Below the pieces are notes generated by a model. That model did not search any database and had not been told where the DNA came from. It saw nothing but the letters and a program-made list of their open reading frames with translations. Shown piece after piece: positions 57,467 to 64,000 of a stretch of DNA of 64,000 bases (position 1 is the first letter of the stretch; each line of letters starts with the position of its first letter). This stretch comes from Thioalkalivibrio sp. ALJ16 (GTDB lineage: Bacteria > Pseudomonadota > Gammaproteobacteria > Ectothiorhodospirales > Ectothiorhodospiraceae): assembly GCF_000377345.1 (NCBI RefSeq), contig NZ_KB898040.1, positions 1 through 64,000 of the forward strand. Reading direction: 5' to 3'. A program made the translations under genes and the position numbers.

Positions 57467-60400
57467 TCAGCCGAAGTCGCGGGAGCGGGTGGTCAGCTCG
57501 CCCAGCCAGACGCTGCGGTCGATCAGGCGCTGCACGATCAGATGGCCGACCCCGTCGCTGTACTGCCATTCTCCGTGGGCCTCCAGCAGGCGGCCGTGCA
57601 GGACCTCGACGCGAAAGCGCTCCACCCGGTCCGGCCAGACGATCAGGTTCAGCGTGCCGGTTTCGTCCTCCAGGGTCAGGAACACCGTGCCGTTGGCCGA
57701 GCCCGGCCGCTGGCGGGTGATCACCAGCCCGGCATAGCGCGCCCCCGGGTGCCCGGGGCGTTCCAGTAGCCGGGCGGCGGTGGCCAGTCGTCGCTGCTCC
57801 AGGAACGGGCGCATCAGCGCCAGCGGGTGCGGGCCCAGGCTCAGGCCCTGGGTGGCGTAGTCCTGCACCAGATCATCCACCGCATCCGGGCGCGGCAGCA
57901 GCGGGGTCACGTCGGCCTCGCGCACCGTCTCCGCCGGGGCGTCGGCGAACAGCGGCAGGGGTTCCTCCACCGCCTCGGTCGCCCAGCGCGCCTGGTGGCG
58001 GTTGCCGGCCAGGCCCTTCAGGGCGTCGGCACGGGCCAGGCGGTTGGCCTGGGCACGGGTCAGGGCGGCGCGGGCCACCAGATCCGGCACGTCCGCGAAC
58101 GGGCGCTCGGTGCGCGCGGCGACGACACGCTCGGCCACGGCCTGCGCGAGCCCGCCGACCCGGTTCAGGCCCAGGCGCAGGGCCAGCGCGTCGCTCCCGG
58201 TCACCGGCTCCACCGTGCAGTCCCAGTTACTGCATCGCACATCCACCGGGCGCACCTCCACGCCGTGGCGGCGCGCGTCGGCGACGATCTGTGCCGGGGC
58301 GTAGAAGCCCATCGGCTGGCTGTTCAGCAGGGCGCAGGCAAAGATCGCCGGTTCGTGGCACTTGAGCCAGGACGAGACCCAGGTGATCAGCGCAAAGCTG
58401 GCCGAGTGCGACTCGGGGAAGCCGTATTCGCCAAAGCCGAGGATCTGCTTGTACAGCTGCTCGGCAAACTTCTCCGGATAGCCGCGTTGCCGCATCCCGT
58501 CCATCATGCGTTCGCGGTAGCGCGCGAGCTGGCCGGTACGGCGCCAGGCCCCGATCGCGCGACGCAGCCCGTCCGCCTCGCCGGCGGAGAAGCCGGCCGC
58601 GACCATCGCCAGCTCGATCACCTGCTCCTGGAAGATTGGCACGCCCAGGGTCCGCCCCAGCACGCGCTGGATCTCGGGATTGGGATAACGCACCCGCTCC
58701 GGGTGGGCGCGGCGTTTCAGGTACGGGTGCACCATCTCGCCCTGGATCGGGCCGGGGCGCACGATGGCGATCTCGATCACCAGATCGTAGAAGTTCGCCG
58801 GCTTCAGGCGCGGCAGCATGCTCATCTGCGCGCGCGACTCGATCTGGAACACGCCCAGGGTGTCGGCCTTCTGCAGCATGCGGTAGACCGCCGGGTCCTC
58901 GGCGGGGATGTCGGCCAGGCCCCACTCGCGGCCCCGGTGGCGCGCCATCAGCTCCAGCGCGCGGCGCACGCAGGAGAGCATGCCCAGCGCCAGCACGTCG
59001 ATCTTCAACAGCCCCACCGCGTCGAGGTCGTCCTTGTCCCACTGGATCACCGAGCGCTCCGGCATCGCCGCGTTCTCGATCGGCACCAGCTCGTCCAGCC
59101 GGCCCTCGGCGATCACGAAGCCGCCGGTGTGCTGCGACAAATGGCGGGGAAAGCCCAGCAGCTCGGCGGTCAGGGCCTGCCACTGCCGGGCCAGGGCGCC
59201 GTCCGGATCCAGCCCGACCTCGCGCAGGCGCTCGGCGGGGATGCCGTCGTCCCACCAGGCGAGGTTGGCGGTCAGCGCATCCAGCCGCGCGCGCGGGATG
59301 CCCAGGGCGCGGCCGACGTCGCGCAGGGCGCTGCGTCGGCGGTAGCGGATTACCGTACAGGCCAGCGCCGCGCGCTCGCGGCCGTAGCGCCGGTAGATGT
59401 ACTGGATCACCTCCTCGCGGCGCTCGTGCTCGAAGTCGACGTCGATATCCGGTGGCTCGCCACGCTCGGCGGAGATGAAGCGCTCGAACAGCATGCTGGA
59501 GCGCGAGGGATCCACCGCCGTGATCCCGAGGGCATAACAAACGGCGGAATTCGCCGCCGAGCCACGCCCTTGGCACAGGATCCCGCGGCCGCGGGCAAAG
59601 CGTACGATGTCGTAGACCGTCAGAAAATAGGGCTCGTAGCCGAGCTGCGCGATGATCCCGAGCTCGCGCTCGATCTGTTGCTGCACACCTCGAGGGATGC
59701 CGTCGGGCCAGCGTGCCCGTGCCCCGCGTAGGGTCTCCCGTCGCAGGTACTGGGCCGGGCTCGTGTCCGCCGGGATCGGGTCGGTGGGGTAGCGGTAGGT
59801 CACGGCGTCCAGAGAGAAGTCGCAATCCTGCGCGATGCTCACGCTGTGCGCCAGCCATGCGACGGGGTACAGCGTGGCCAGTTCCGTCCGTGGGCGCAGG
59901 CAGCGCTCGCCGTTGGGAAAGCGCTGGGCCGCCGCCTCGCCTACGGTGGTCCGCAGGCGCAATGCGGTCAGTACGTCCTGCAGTGCGCGGCGCCCGCGCC
60001 GGTGCATGTGCACGTCGCCGCAGGCGACGATCGGCAGCCCGGTCGCAGCCTGCAGGCGGCGGGCATTGGCGGTGCGTGCGGCATCCTCCGGCGTGCGCAG
60101 CCGGGCGACCGCGAGGTGCGCCTGTCCGGCAGCGGCCCAGTCGGCCAGCCAGCACGCCTGTTCCAGCGCGGTGGCCTCCGCATCCGCCGCGCCGGGTACC
60201 TGCATCAGGACATGCCAGCCGGCGCGGGCTTCGAGCGGGAGCTCCAGGTCGCCACGGGTTACCCGGTAGGTGCCCTTGGTGGCCGCGTGGCGGGCCTGCG
60301 TGATCAGGCGGCACAGGCCCTGATAGCCGGTGCGGTTGCGTACCAGCAGGGTGAGGGCAGGGCCGTCTTCCAGCTCCAGGCGTGCGCCCAGGATCAGATG

Positions 60401-60601
60401 CAGCCCGCAGGCCTTCGCGGCCGTGTGTGCCCGCACGGCACCGGCCAGGGATGCCATGTCGGTCAGCGCCAGGGCGCGATACCCCAGCGCCCGGGCCTGT
60501 TCCACCAGCTCTTCCGGGTGCGAGGATCCGCGCAGAAAGGAGAAATTGCTGAGCGCCGTGAGCTCGGCGTAGTCGGGTAGTTCGGGGGCTGGGGCTTCCA
60601 T
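57467..60601 (-). CDS. dnaE2: Error-prone DNA polymerase DnaE2
   Basis: The product has 1044 aa from ATG 60601, typical of DnaE2. The PHP domain starts YAELTALSNFSFLRGSSHPEELVEQARALGY; the polymerase palm has the aspartates PPDIDVDFEHERREEVIQYIY; helix-hairpin-helix and OB-fold (RYAGLVITRQRPGSANGTVFLTLEDETG) follow. The PHP metal site of replicative DnaE1 is partly changed. DnaE2 replicates damaged DNA in the SOS response, usually with ImuB; no imuA or imuB is adjacent. The start codon lies inside a LexA-type palindrome. Confidence 0.95.
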   Translation of the reverse strand: MEAPAPELPDYAELTALSNFSFLRGSSHPEELVEQARALGYRALALTDMASLAGAVRAHTAAKACGLHLILGARLELEDGPALTLLVRNRTGYQGLCRLITQARHAATKGTYRVTRGDLELPLEARAGWHVLMQVPGAADAEATALEQACWLADWAAAGQAHLAVARLRTPEDAARTANARRLQAATGLPIVACGDVHMHRRGRRALQDVLTALRLRTTVGEAAAQRFPNGERCLRPRTELATLYPVAWLAHSVSIAQDCDFSLDAVTYRYPTDPIPADTSPAQYLRRETLRGARARWPDGIPRGVQQQIERELGIIAQLGYEPYFLTVYDIVRFARGRGILCQGRGSAANSAVCYALGITAVDPSRSSMLFERFISAERGEPPDIDVDFEHERREEVIQYIYRRYGRERAALACTVIRYRRRSALRDVGRALGIPRARLDALTANLAWWDDGIPAERLREVGLDPDGALARQWQALTAELLGFPRHLSQHTGGFVIAEGRLDELVPIENAAMPERSVIQWDKDDLDAVGLLKIDVLALGMLSCVRRALELMARHRGREWGLADIPAEDPAVYRMLQKADTLGVFQIESRAQMSMLPRLKPANFYDLVIEIAIVRPGPIQGEMVHPYLKRRAHPERVRYPNPEIQRVLGRTLGVPIFQEQVIELAMVAAGFSAGEADGLRRAIGAWRRTGQLARYRERMMDGMRQRGYPEKFAEQLYKQILGFGEYGFPESHSASFALITWVSSWLKCHEPAIFACALLNSQPMGFYAPAQIVADARRHGVEVRPVDVRCSNWDCTVEPVTGSDALALRLGLNRVGGLAQAVAERVVAARTERPFADVPDLVARAALTRAQANRLARADALKGLAGNRHQARWATEAVEEPLPLFADAPAETVREADVTPLLPRPDAVDDLVQDYATQGLSLGPHPLALMRPFLEQRRLATAARLLERPGHPGARYAGLVITRQRPGSANGTVFLTLEDETGTLNLIVWPDRVERFRVEVLHGRLLEAHGEWQYSDGVGHLIVQRLIDRSVWLGELTTRSRDFG

Positions 60602-60627
60602 ATACTGTTTATATAAACAGTATATGG
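60598..60627. promoter_or_regulatory. 30-bp perfect palindrome with a LexA-type operator
   Basis: Bases 60598-60627 are a perfect 30-bp palindrome. Its core fits the gammaproteobacterial SOS box, CTGT-N8-ACAG at 60605-60620 (CTGTTTATATAAACAG). It covers the dnaE2 start codon (60599-60601). LexA binding here would block both the -10 region and translation start of dnaE2. The phosphatase gene at 60724 lies 97 bp to the right. Confidence 0.85.
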
Positions 60628-60636
60628 GGCATGCAA
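60608..60636 (-). promoter_or_regulatory. Predicted dnaE2 promoter giving a leaderless mRNA
   Basis: On the minus strand, TTGCAT (60636-60631), a 17-bp spacer and TATAAA (60613-60608) are followed by 6 bp, placing +1 on the A of the dnaE2 ATG (60601). The -10 box is inside the LexA palindrome. No Shine-Dalgarno is present before that ATG. Confidence 0.55.
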
Positions 60637-60723
60637 GATCCCGGTCCCTGTTTGGTGGCGCCCGCGGCCGATCCCGGCTGCGCCGGGTACACTGGCGCAA
60701 GTGACCCCTGGAGCCCGTCCGAT

Positions 60724-61272
60724 ATGACCGATTCTCGTCCATCGCAGCCACACACCCTGAAGATCGGCACCCTGAAGCCGATCAGCGGTGGGACCCTGGG
60801 CATGACCCGTTGTCCCGGCACCGAGCTGGACCGTCCCGCGGCCGAGCGCGGGACGGGCGATCTACACGCGGATCTGGCCGCGATCCGTGACTGGGGCGCG
60901 ACCACGCTGGTTACGCTGAATCCGCCACAAGAGCTGGAGGCGTTGGGTGTGCCCGAGCTGGGGGCGGCCGCAGCAGCGGCCGGCCTGAACTGGCTGCACC
61001 TGCCGATTGGCGACATGGCCGCCCCGGACCGCCCCTGGGAGTCGCTGTGGCAGCGCATCGGCCCCGTGATCCACGCGCGGCTGGAGGCCGGGGAGGGGGT
61101 GGTCTTTCACTGCGGCGGCGGGCAGGGTCGTGCCGGCACCATCGCGGCCCTCACCCTGAGCGAGCGCGACCACCTGGATCCGGAAGAAGCGATCCGCCAG
61201 GTGCGGGCGGCGCGCCCGGGTGCCATCGAGAGCCCGGACCAGCAGCGCTACCTGAAAGGCAGGCGTCTATAG
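60724..61272 (+). CDS. Dual-specificity/CDKN3-like protein phosphatase
   Basis: The product has 182 aa. The P-loop is HCGGGQGRAGTIAA with catalytic C130 and R136 (HCx5R); alanine follows R where Ser/Thr is common. The general acid D97 lies in LHLPIGDMAAPDRPWE, as in CDKN3-type enzymes. Likely a cytosolic tyrosine or dual-specificity phosphatase. It is divergent from dnaE2 across the LexA-type palindrome. Confidence 0.88.
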   Translation: MTDSRPSQPHTLKIGTLKPISGGTLGMTRCPGTELDRPAAERGTGDLHADLAAIRDWGATTLVTLNPPQELEALGVPELGAAAAAAGLNWLHLPIGDMAAPDRPWESLWQRIGPVIHARLEAGEGVVFHCGGGQGRAGTIAALTLSERDHLDPEEAIRQVRAARPGAIESPDQQRYLKGRRL

Positions 61273-62487
61273 CAGGCCGTTAGCGGCCAGCAGTTCCGGG
61301 ATCTGGCGCTTGAAACGGAAGAAGCCGTGCGTCGCGTGAGGCCACGCAAGCGCATCCCAGCGCCGGCGCAGCGGCACCAGTTCGATGCCCTCGGCCGCCA
61401 GCTCGCGGGCCACCCGCTCCAGCCCGTCGGCCACCGGGCCGACCGGGGCTTCGGGCGTGGCCACGACACGCAGATCCATCTCTACGCAGGCCTGACGCAG
61501 GGCGGCGGCATCCAGCCCGGGCAGCACCCCGGACGGGCACTGCCGCGTGTGCCGGGCGTGGTCCGCGGCATCGGCCGCGAGGCAAGTGACCCACTCCGCG
61601 GCGGGCGCCCCGAAGGGCCAGGGGTGCTGCGTGTGTCCCCCGGCCGCGACTCGGACCGCCGCGACGCGGGTGGCGGCAGGCAGGACCGCATCACCGCAGA
61701 GGTCGTCCCCGTGCAACAACAGCAGCACGGGTTCGCCCGCCGGCAGGTCGCGCGGCGCGCTCAGTGGAGCCGGGCTGGGGGGTGCCTCTGCGGGTAGTGG
61801 ATGGGTCTCGCGCGCAAGCCCGGAGGGCCGGAAGCGGTGGTTGCTGAAGCGCGCGATGTTGTCGGCATCGGCGCGGTAGGTCTTGCCCGGCGTCTGGATG
61901 CCGGCGACCCAGCGCCAGCCCAGGGTGTTCGTGGCCGGGTCGGCATCAAGCAGGTGGCGCAGAAAGAAATCGGCCCCCAGCGTCCACGGCAGTTGCAGGG
62001 TGAAGATCCAGATCGAGGCGAACCACATGCGCGCGTGGTTGTGCAGGTAGCCGGTCTGCACCAGTTCGTGCGCCCAGTCGTCAAAGCCTTCCACGCCGGT
62101 GCGGCCCTGCTCGGCCGCCGTCACCGCCGCGCGCAGACCGGGTTCGTGCTCCAGGCGCTCCCGCTGGGCCGCGCATTCGTCCAGAAAGGATCGCCAGACC
62201 TGTGGCCGCATCTGCAGCCAGCCCTTCCAGTAGGTGCGCCAGAACACCTCCTGGATGAACTTTTCCGCGGTTTCCGGCGTATGGTGCTGCAGCACCGCGG
62301 CCAGGACCTCGTGTTCAGCAAGGGCCCGATGGCGGATGTACGGAGACAGCAGCGAGACGTTGTCGCGGCGCTCTGGCCCGGAGTCGCGGTTGCGCTCGGC
62401 CGCGTAATGGCGCCCGGCCAGGGGCGCAAAGGCCTCCAGACGTGCCCGCGCAGCGTTCAGCCGGGGCGTGAAGAGCGGTGTTGTCAT
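61267..62487 (-). CDS. Photolyase/cryptochrome-like FAD-binding protein with rearranged domains
   Basis: The product has 406 aa. The N-terminal about 210 residues are the photolyase FAD domain (YAAERNRDSGPERRDNVSLLSPYIRHRAL ... GFDDWAHELVQTGYLHNHARMWFASIW ... GWRWVAGIQTPGKTYRADADNIARFS, split), normally the C-terminal half. The alpha/beta antenna domain is not in front; instead a Rossmann-like segment (PVLLLLHGDDLCGDAVLPAATR ... THGFFRFKRQIPELL) follows it, so the order appears permuted or the tail is unrelated. A cyclobutane-dimer repair role is not assured. It overlaps the next gene by 4 bp and has a partner FAD oxidoreductase. Confidence 0.8.
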   Translation of the reverse strand: MTTPLFTPRLNAARARLEAFAPLAGRHYAAERNRDSGPERRDNVSLLSPYIRHRALAEHEVLAAVLQHHTPETAEKFIQEVFWRTYWKGWLQMRPQVWRSFLDECAAQRERLEHEPGLRAAVTAAEQGRTGVEGFDDWAHELVQTGYLHNHARMWFASIWIFTLQLPWTLGADFFLRHLLDADPATNTLGWRWVAGIQTPGKTYRADADNIARFSNHRFRPSGLARETHPLPAEAPPSPAPLSAPRDLPAGEPVLLLLHGDDLCGDAVLPAATRVAAVRVAAGGHTQHPWPFGAPAAEWVTCLAADAADHARHTRQCPSGVLPGLDAAALRQACVEMDLRVVATPEAPVGPVADGLERVARELAAEGIELVPLRRRWDALAWPHATHGFFRFKRQIPELLAANGLL

Positions 62488-63455
62488 GGTATGCCCCGGG
62501 GGTGTGGCGTCGGCACCACGGGCAGACTGGCGGCGACCGCCGCGGCCAGGGACTCGCCGCTGTCGAAGGCGGCCTCGACCCGCGCGCCCAGGGCCCAGTC
62601 GCCGCATGCGCCGAGACGCCGGTCGGCATCCCACAGGCAGGGCTGGTCGGCGGCCTGTTCGACCCGGGCGTACAGCCAGCGGTGGACCTGTCGATGGACC
62701 GGCTCCGCCTCGCCCACGTAGGGTCGCAGGGCCTGCGTGAGGGGGGCGACCAGTGTCTCCGGGTCCGACTCGATGTGCGCGCGCGACCATTCGGAACCCG
62801 CGTGGGCTACTACGGTCTCGGGCCGTGCTGCGCGCCCGGGTTTCGTGTGGTTGCGTGCAATCCAGGCGAGCGGGCCGCTCTCAGGCTCCAGGGCCTCCCC
62901 GATCCCGCTCAGGGGTCGGTCGAAGGCCGCCATCAGTGTGATCGTGGGTGCGTAGCGCACTGCGTCCAGCGCGGGCAGTTCTACACCCGAGGGACGCGAC
63001 AGGTCCGCGGCCTGGGGGGCCGGAATGGCCAGCAGTACCGCCGCGAATGCGGCCTCGAGGTCGGCGGGGCTGGGGGCTGGATCGGCCTGCAGGCGCCAGC
63101 CGTCGGCGGTGGGGATCAGTTGTGTGATTCGGCATTCGCGATGGATGGTCAGGCCACGGGCCAGGGCGTGCGCTGGCGCCGTCATGTCCGGGCAGCCCAC
63201 CAGGCGGCCGGGTGCCCACTCGGCGGCGGCCCCGAGGGTCTGCCATTCGCGGGCCCGCGCCTGCAGCGAGGGCCCGCGCGCGGTGAAGTACTGGGCCCCA
63301 TGGTCGAAGCGCAGTGGCCCCGCGCGCCGCGTCGCCATGCGTCCGCCCAGCCCGCGGCTTTTCTCGAATACGGTGCAGGCGTAGCCGCGAGCGGCCAGGT
63401 CGCGCGCGGCCGCCAGCCCGGCGATGCCGGCCCCGATGACGGCGATGCGGGTCAT
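62484..63455 (-). CDS. NAD(P)/FAD-dependent amine-oxidase-like oxidoreductase
   Basis: The product has 323 aa. The N-terminus has the dinucleotide site IAVIGAGIAGLAAARDLAARGYACTVFEKSRGLGGRMATRR (split), with GDWALGARVEAAFDSGESLA near the end. It resembles renalase-like oxidoreductases of light-induced clusters. It lies between the photolyase-like and SDR genes, overlapping each by 4 bp. Substrate unknown. Confidence 0.88.
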   Translation of the reverse strand: MTRIAVIGAGIAGLAAARDLAARGYACTVFEKSRGLGGRMATRRAGPLRFDHGAQYFTARGPSLQARAREWQTLGAAAEWAPGRLVGCPDMTAPAHALARGLTIHRECRITQLIPTADGWRLQADPAPSPADLEAAFAAVLLAIPAPQAADLSRPSGVELPALDAVRYAPTITLMAAFDRPLSGIGEALEPESGPLAWIARNHTKPGRAARPETVVAHAGSEWSRAHIESDPETLVAPLTQALRPYVGEAEPVHRQVHRWLYARVEQAADQPCLWDADRRLGACGDWALGARVEAAFDSGESLAAAVAASLPVVPTPHPRGIP

Positions 63456-64000
63456 GCGCGTTGCACCAGCGGACGCACGCGGGAGAAGCCGCCGTCCACG
63501 GACAGCACCTGCCCGGTAACCCAGGCGGCCGCATCGGACAGCAGCCAGTCTGCGGCGCGGGCGATATCGTCGGCTTCACCGTAGCGCTGCAGCGGGTATT
63601 GCGCGGCGACCTGGGCCTCGGCATTGCGCGCCTTGAACAGGTGTTCGGTGGCTCCGGTTCGGGTCAGCCCCGGGGCGATGCCATTGATGCGCAGTCCCTG
63701 GGGGGCGTAGGTGGCCGCGGCGGCCGGGACCAGGCTGGCAATGGCGCCCTTGGCCATGGCGATGGCCTCGTGGTTGGAAACCCCGATCTGCGCGACCACC
63801 GAGCTGAACAGGACCGCGCCGCCCGCGGTGACGTCCGCCTGCAGCCGCGCCTGGACCCAGGCGCGGAGGGTGAAGAAGGCGCTGTCCTGGTTGGCGACCA
63901 AACAGTCTCGATACTGGCGATCGGTGGTGCGGTGCAGGGGTGCCAGCAGGGCGCTTCCGACACAGTGGGCGAGGCAGACCGGGGCGGCGCCGAAATGCTC
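63452..64000 (-). CDS. Short-chain dehydrogenase/reductase, start outside the window
   Basis: The visible 182 residues run from the window edge to TGA 63452-63454. They show the SDR centre VCLAHCVGSALLAP, SSVVAQIGVSNHEAIAMAKGAIASLV (a variant of the usual S ... YxxxK site, here HEAIAMAK with tyrosine lost) and NGIAPGLTRTGATEH, VTGQVLSVDGGFSRVRP. The N-terminal glycine motif is beyond the window. It precedes the FAD oxidoreductase in the same operon. Confidence 0.85.
   Translation of the reverse strand, partial: EHFGAAPVCLAHCVGSALLAPLHRTTDRQYRDCLVANQDSAFFTLRAWVQARLQADVTAGGAVLFSSVVAQIGVSNHEAIAMAKGAIASLVPAAAATYAPQGLRINGIAPGLTRTGATEHLFKARNAEAQVAAQYPLQRYGEADDIARAADWLLSDAAAWVTGQVLSVDGGFSRVRPLVQRA

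Noticed and set aside
60624-60704. Short plus-strand frame starting in the LexA palindrome
   Set aside because: About 26 codons, highly basic, no Shine-Dalgarno; likely non-coding.

Overview
The window is 64 kb of GC-rich, densely packed bacterial chromosome. Several blocks have the conserved gammaproteobacterial order: queA-tgt-yajC-secD-secF; truD ... surE-pcm-yqaA-nlpD-rpoS; and hom-thrC beside an AlaC-type aminotransferase. Together with the protein style and the accessory set (Lap adhesin control, DUF1538/PII/CBS, GDP-fucose), this suggests an environmental gammaproteobacterium, possibly an Ectothiorhodospiraceae such as Thioalkalivibrio. The taxon is an inference; no rRNA or marker gene settles it.

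Layout. 1-10.2 kb is a surface-adhesion island. It holds the 3' end of a giant Ig-like/RTX adhesin (with a frameshift), an intact IS5-family element sitting exactly on that gene's stop codon, a small hypothetical gene, a miniature LapA-type adhesin with a LapG cleavage motif, and then lapD, lapG and a TolC-type outer-membrane channel. The inner-membrane transporter pair (LapB/LapC) is not in the window. 10.3-16.3 kb has two tRNAs (Thr-TGT, Leu-CAA) and queA-tgt-yajC-secDF. 16.4-26.7 kb has envelope genes (DUF302, NlpC/P60 lipoprotein, PBP1b), a kinase fusion, a YoaA-type helicase, tsaB and truD. 26.7-28.8 kb has a short LOV photoreceptor, a DUF3365 haem protein and smrA. 28.9-33.3 kb is surE-pcm-yqaA-nlpD-rpoS. 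33.3-39.4 kb covers amino-acid and riboflavin biosynthesis (alaC, hom, thrC, RibD-type reductase, ribA). A 296-bp MITE lies on the ribA stop codon.

39.7-51.1 kb is accessory: creatininase-like and FkbM genes; a ChaN/PDZ - M1-like peptidase - HIT operon; OmpW; an SDR; and a tight cassette of a duplicated DUF1538 membrane protein, a PII-like protein and a CBS protein, followed by a PAS-PAS-GGDEF diguanylate cyclase. 51.2-57.3 kb is a self-contained GDP-L-fucose pathway (manB, manC, gmd, fcl) ending in a GT10-type fucosyltransferase. 57.4-64 kb has error-prone polymerase dnaE2 with a 30-bp palindromic LexA-type operator over its start codon, a dual-specificity-like phosphatase, and a tightly packed minus-strand operon (rearranged photolyase/cryptochrome, FAD oxidoreductase, SDR) that resembles light-response clusters.

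How the parts relate. The diguanylate cyclase at 49 kb could feed the c-di-GMP pool read by LapD, which controls LapG and so release of the LapA-type adhesin. The LOV protein, the DUF3365 protein and the photolyase-like operon may form a dispersed light/redox response. The IS and the MITE share terminal sequence and a TAR-type target, and both sit on stop codons, so neither broke the gene it hit.
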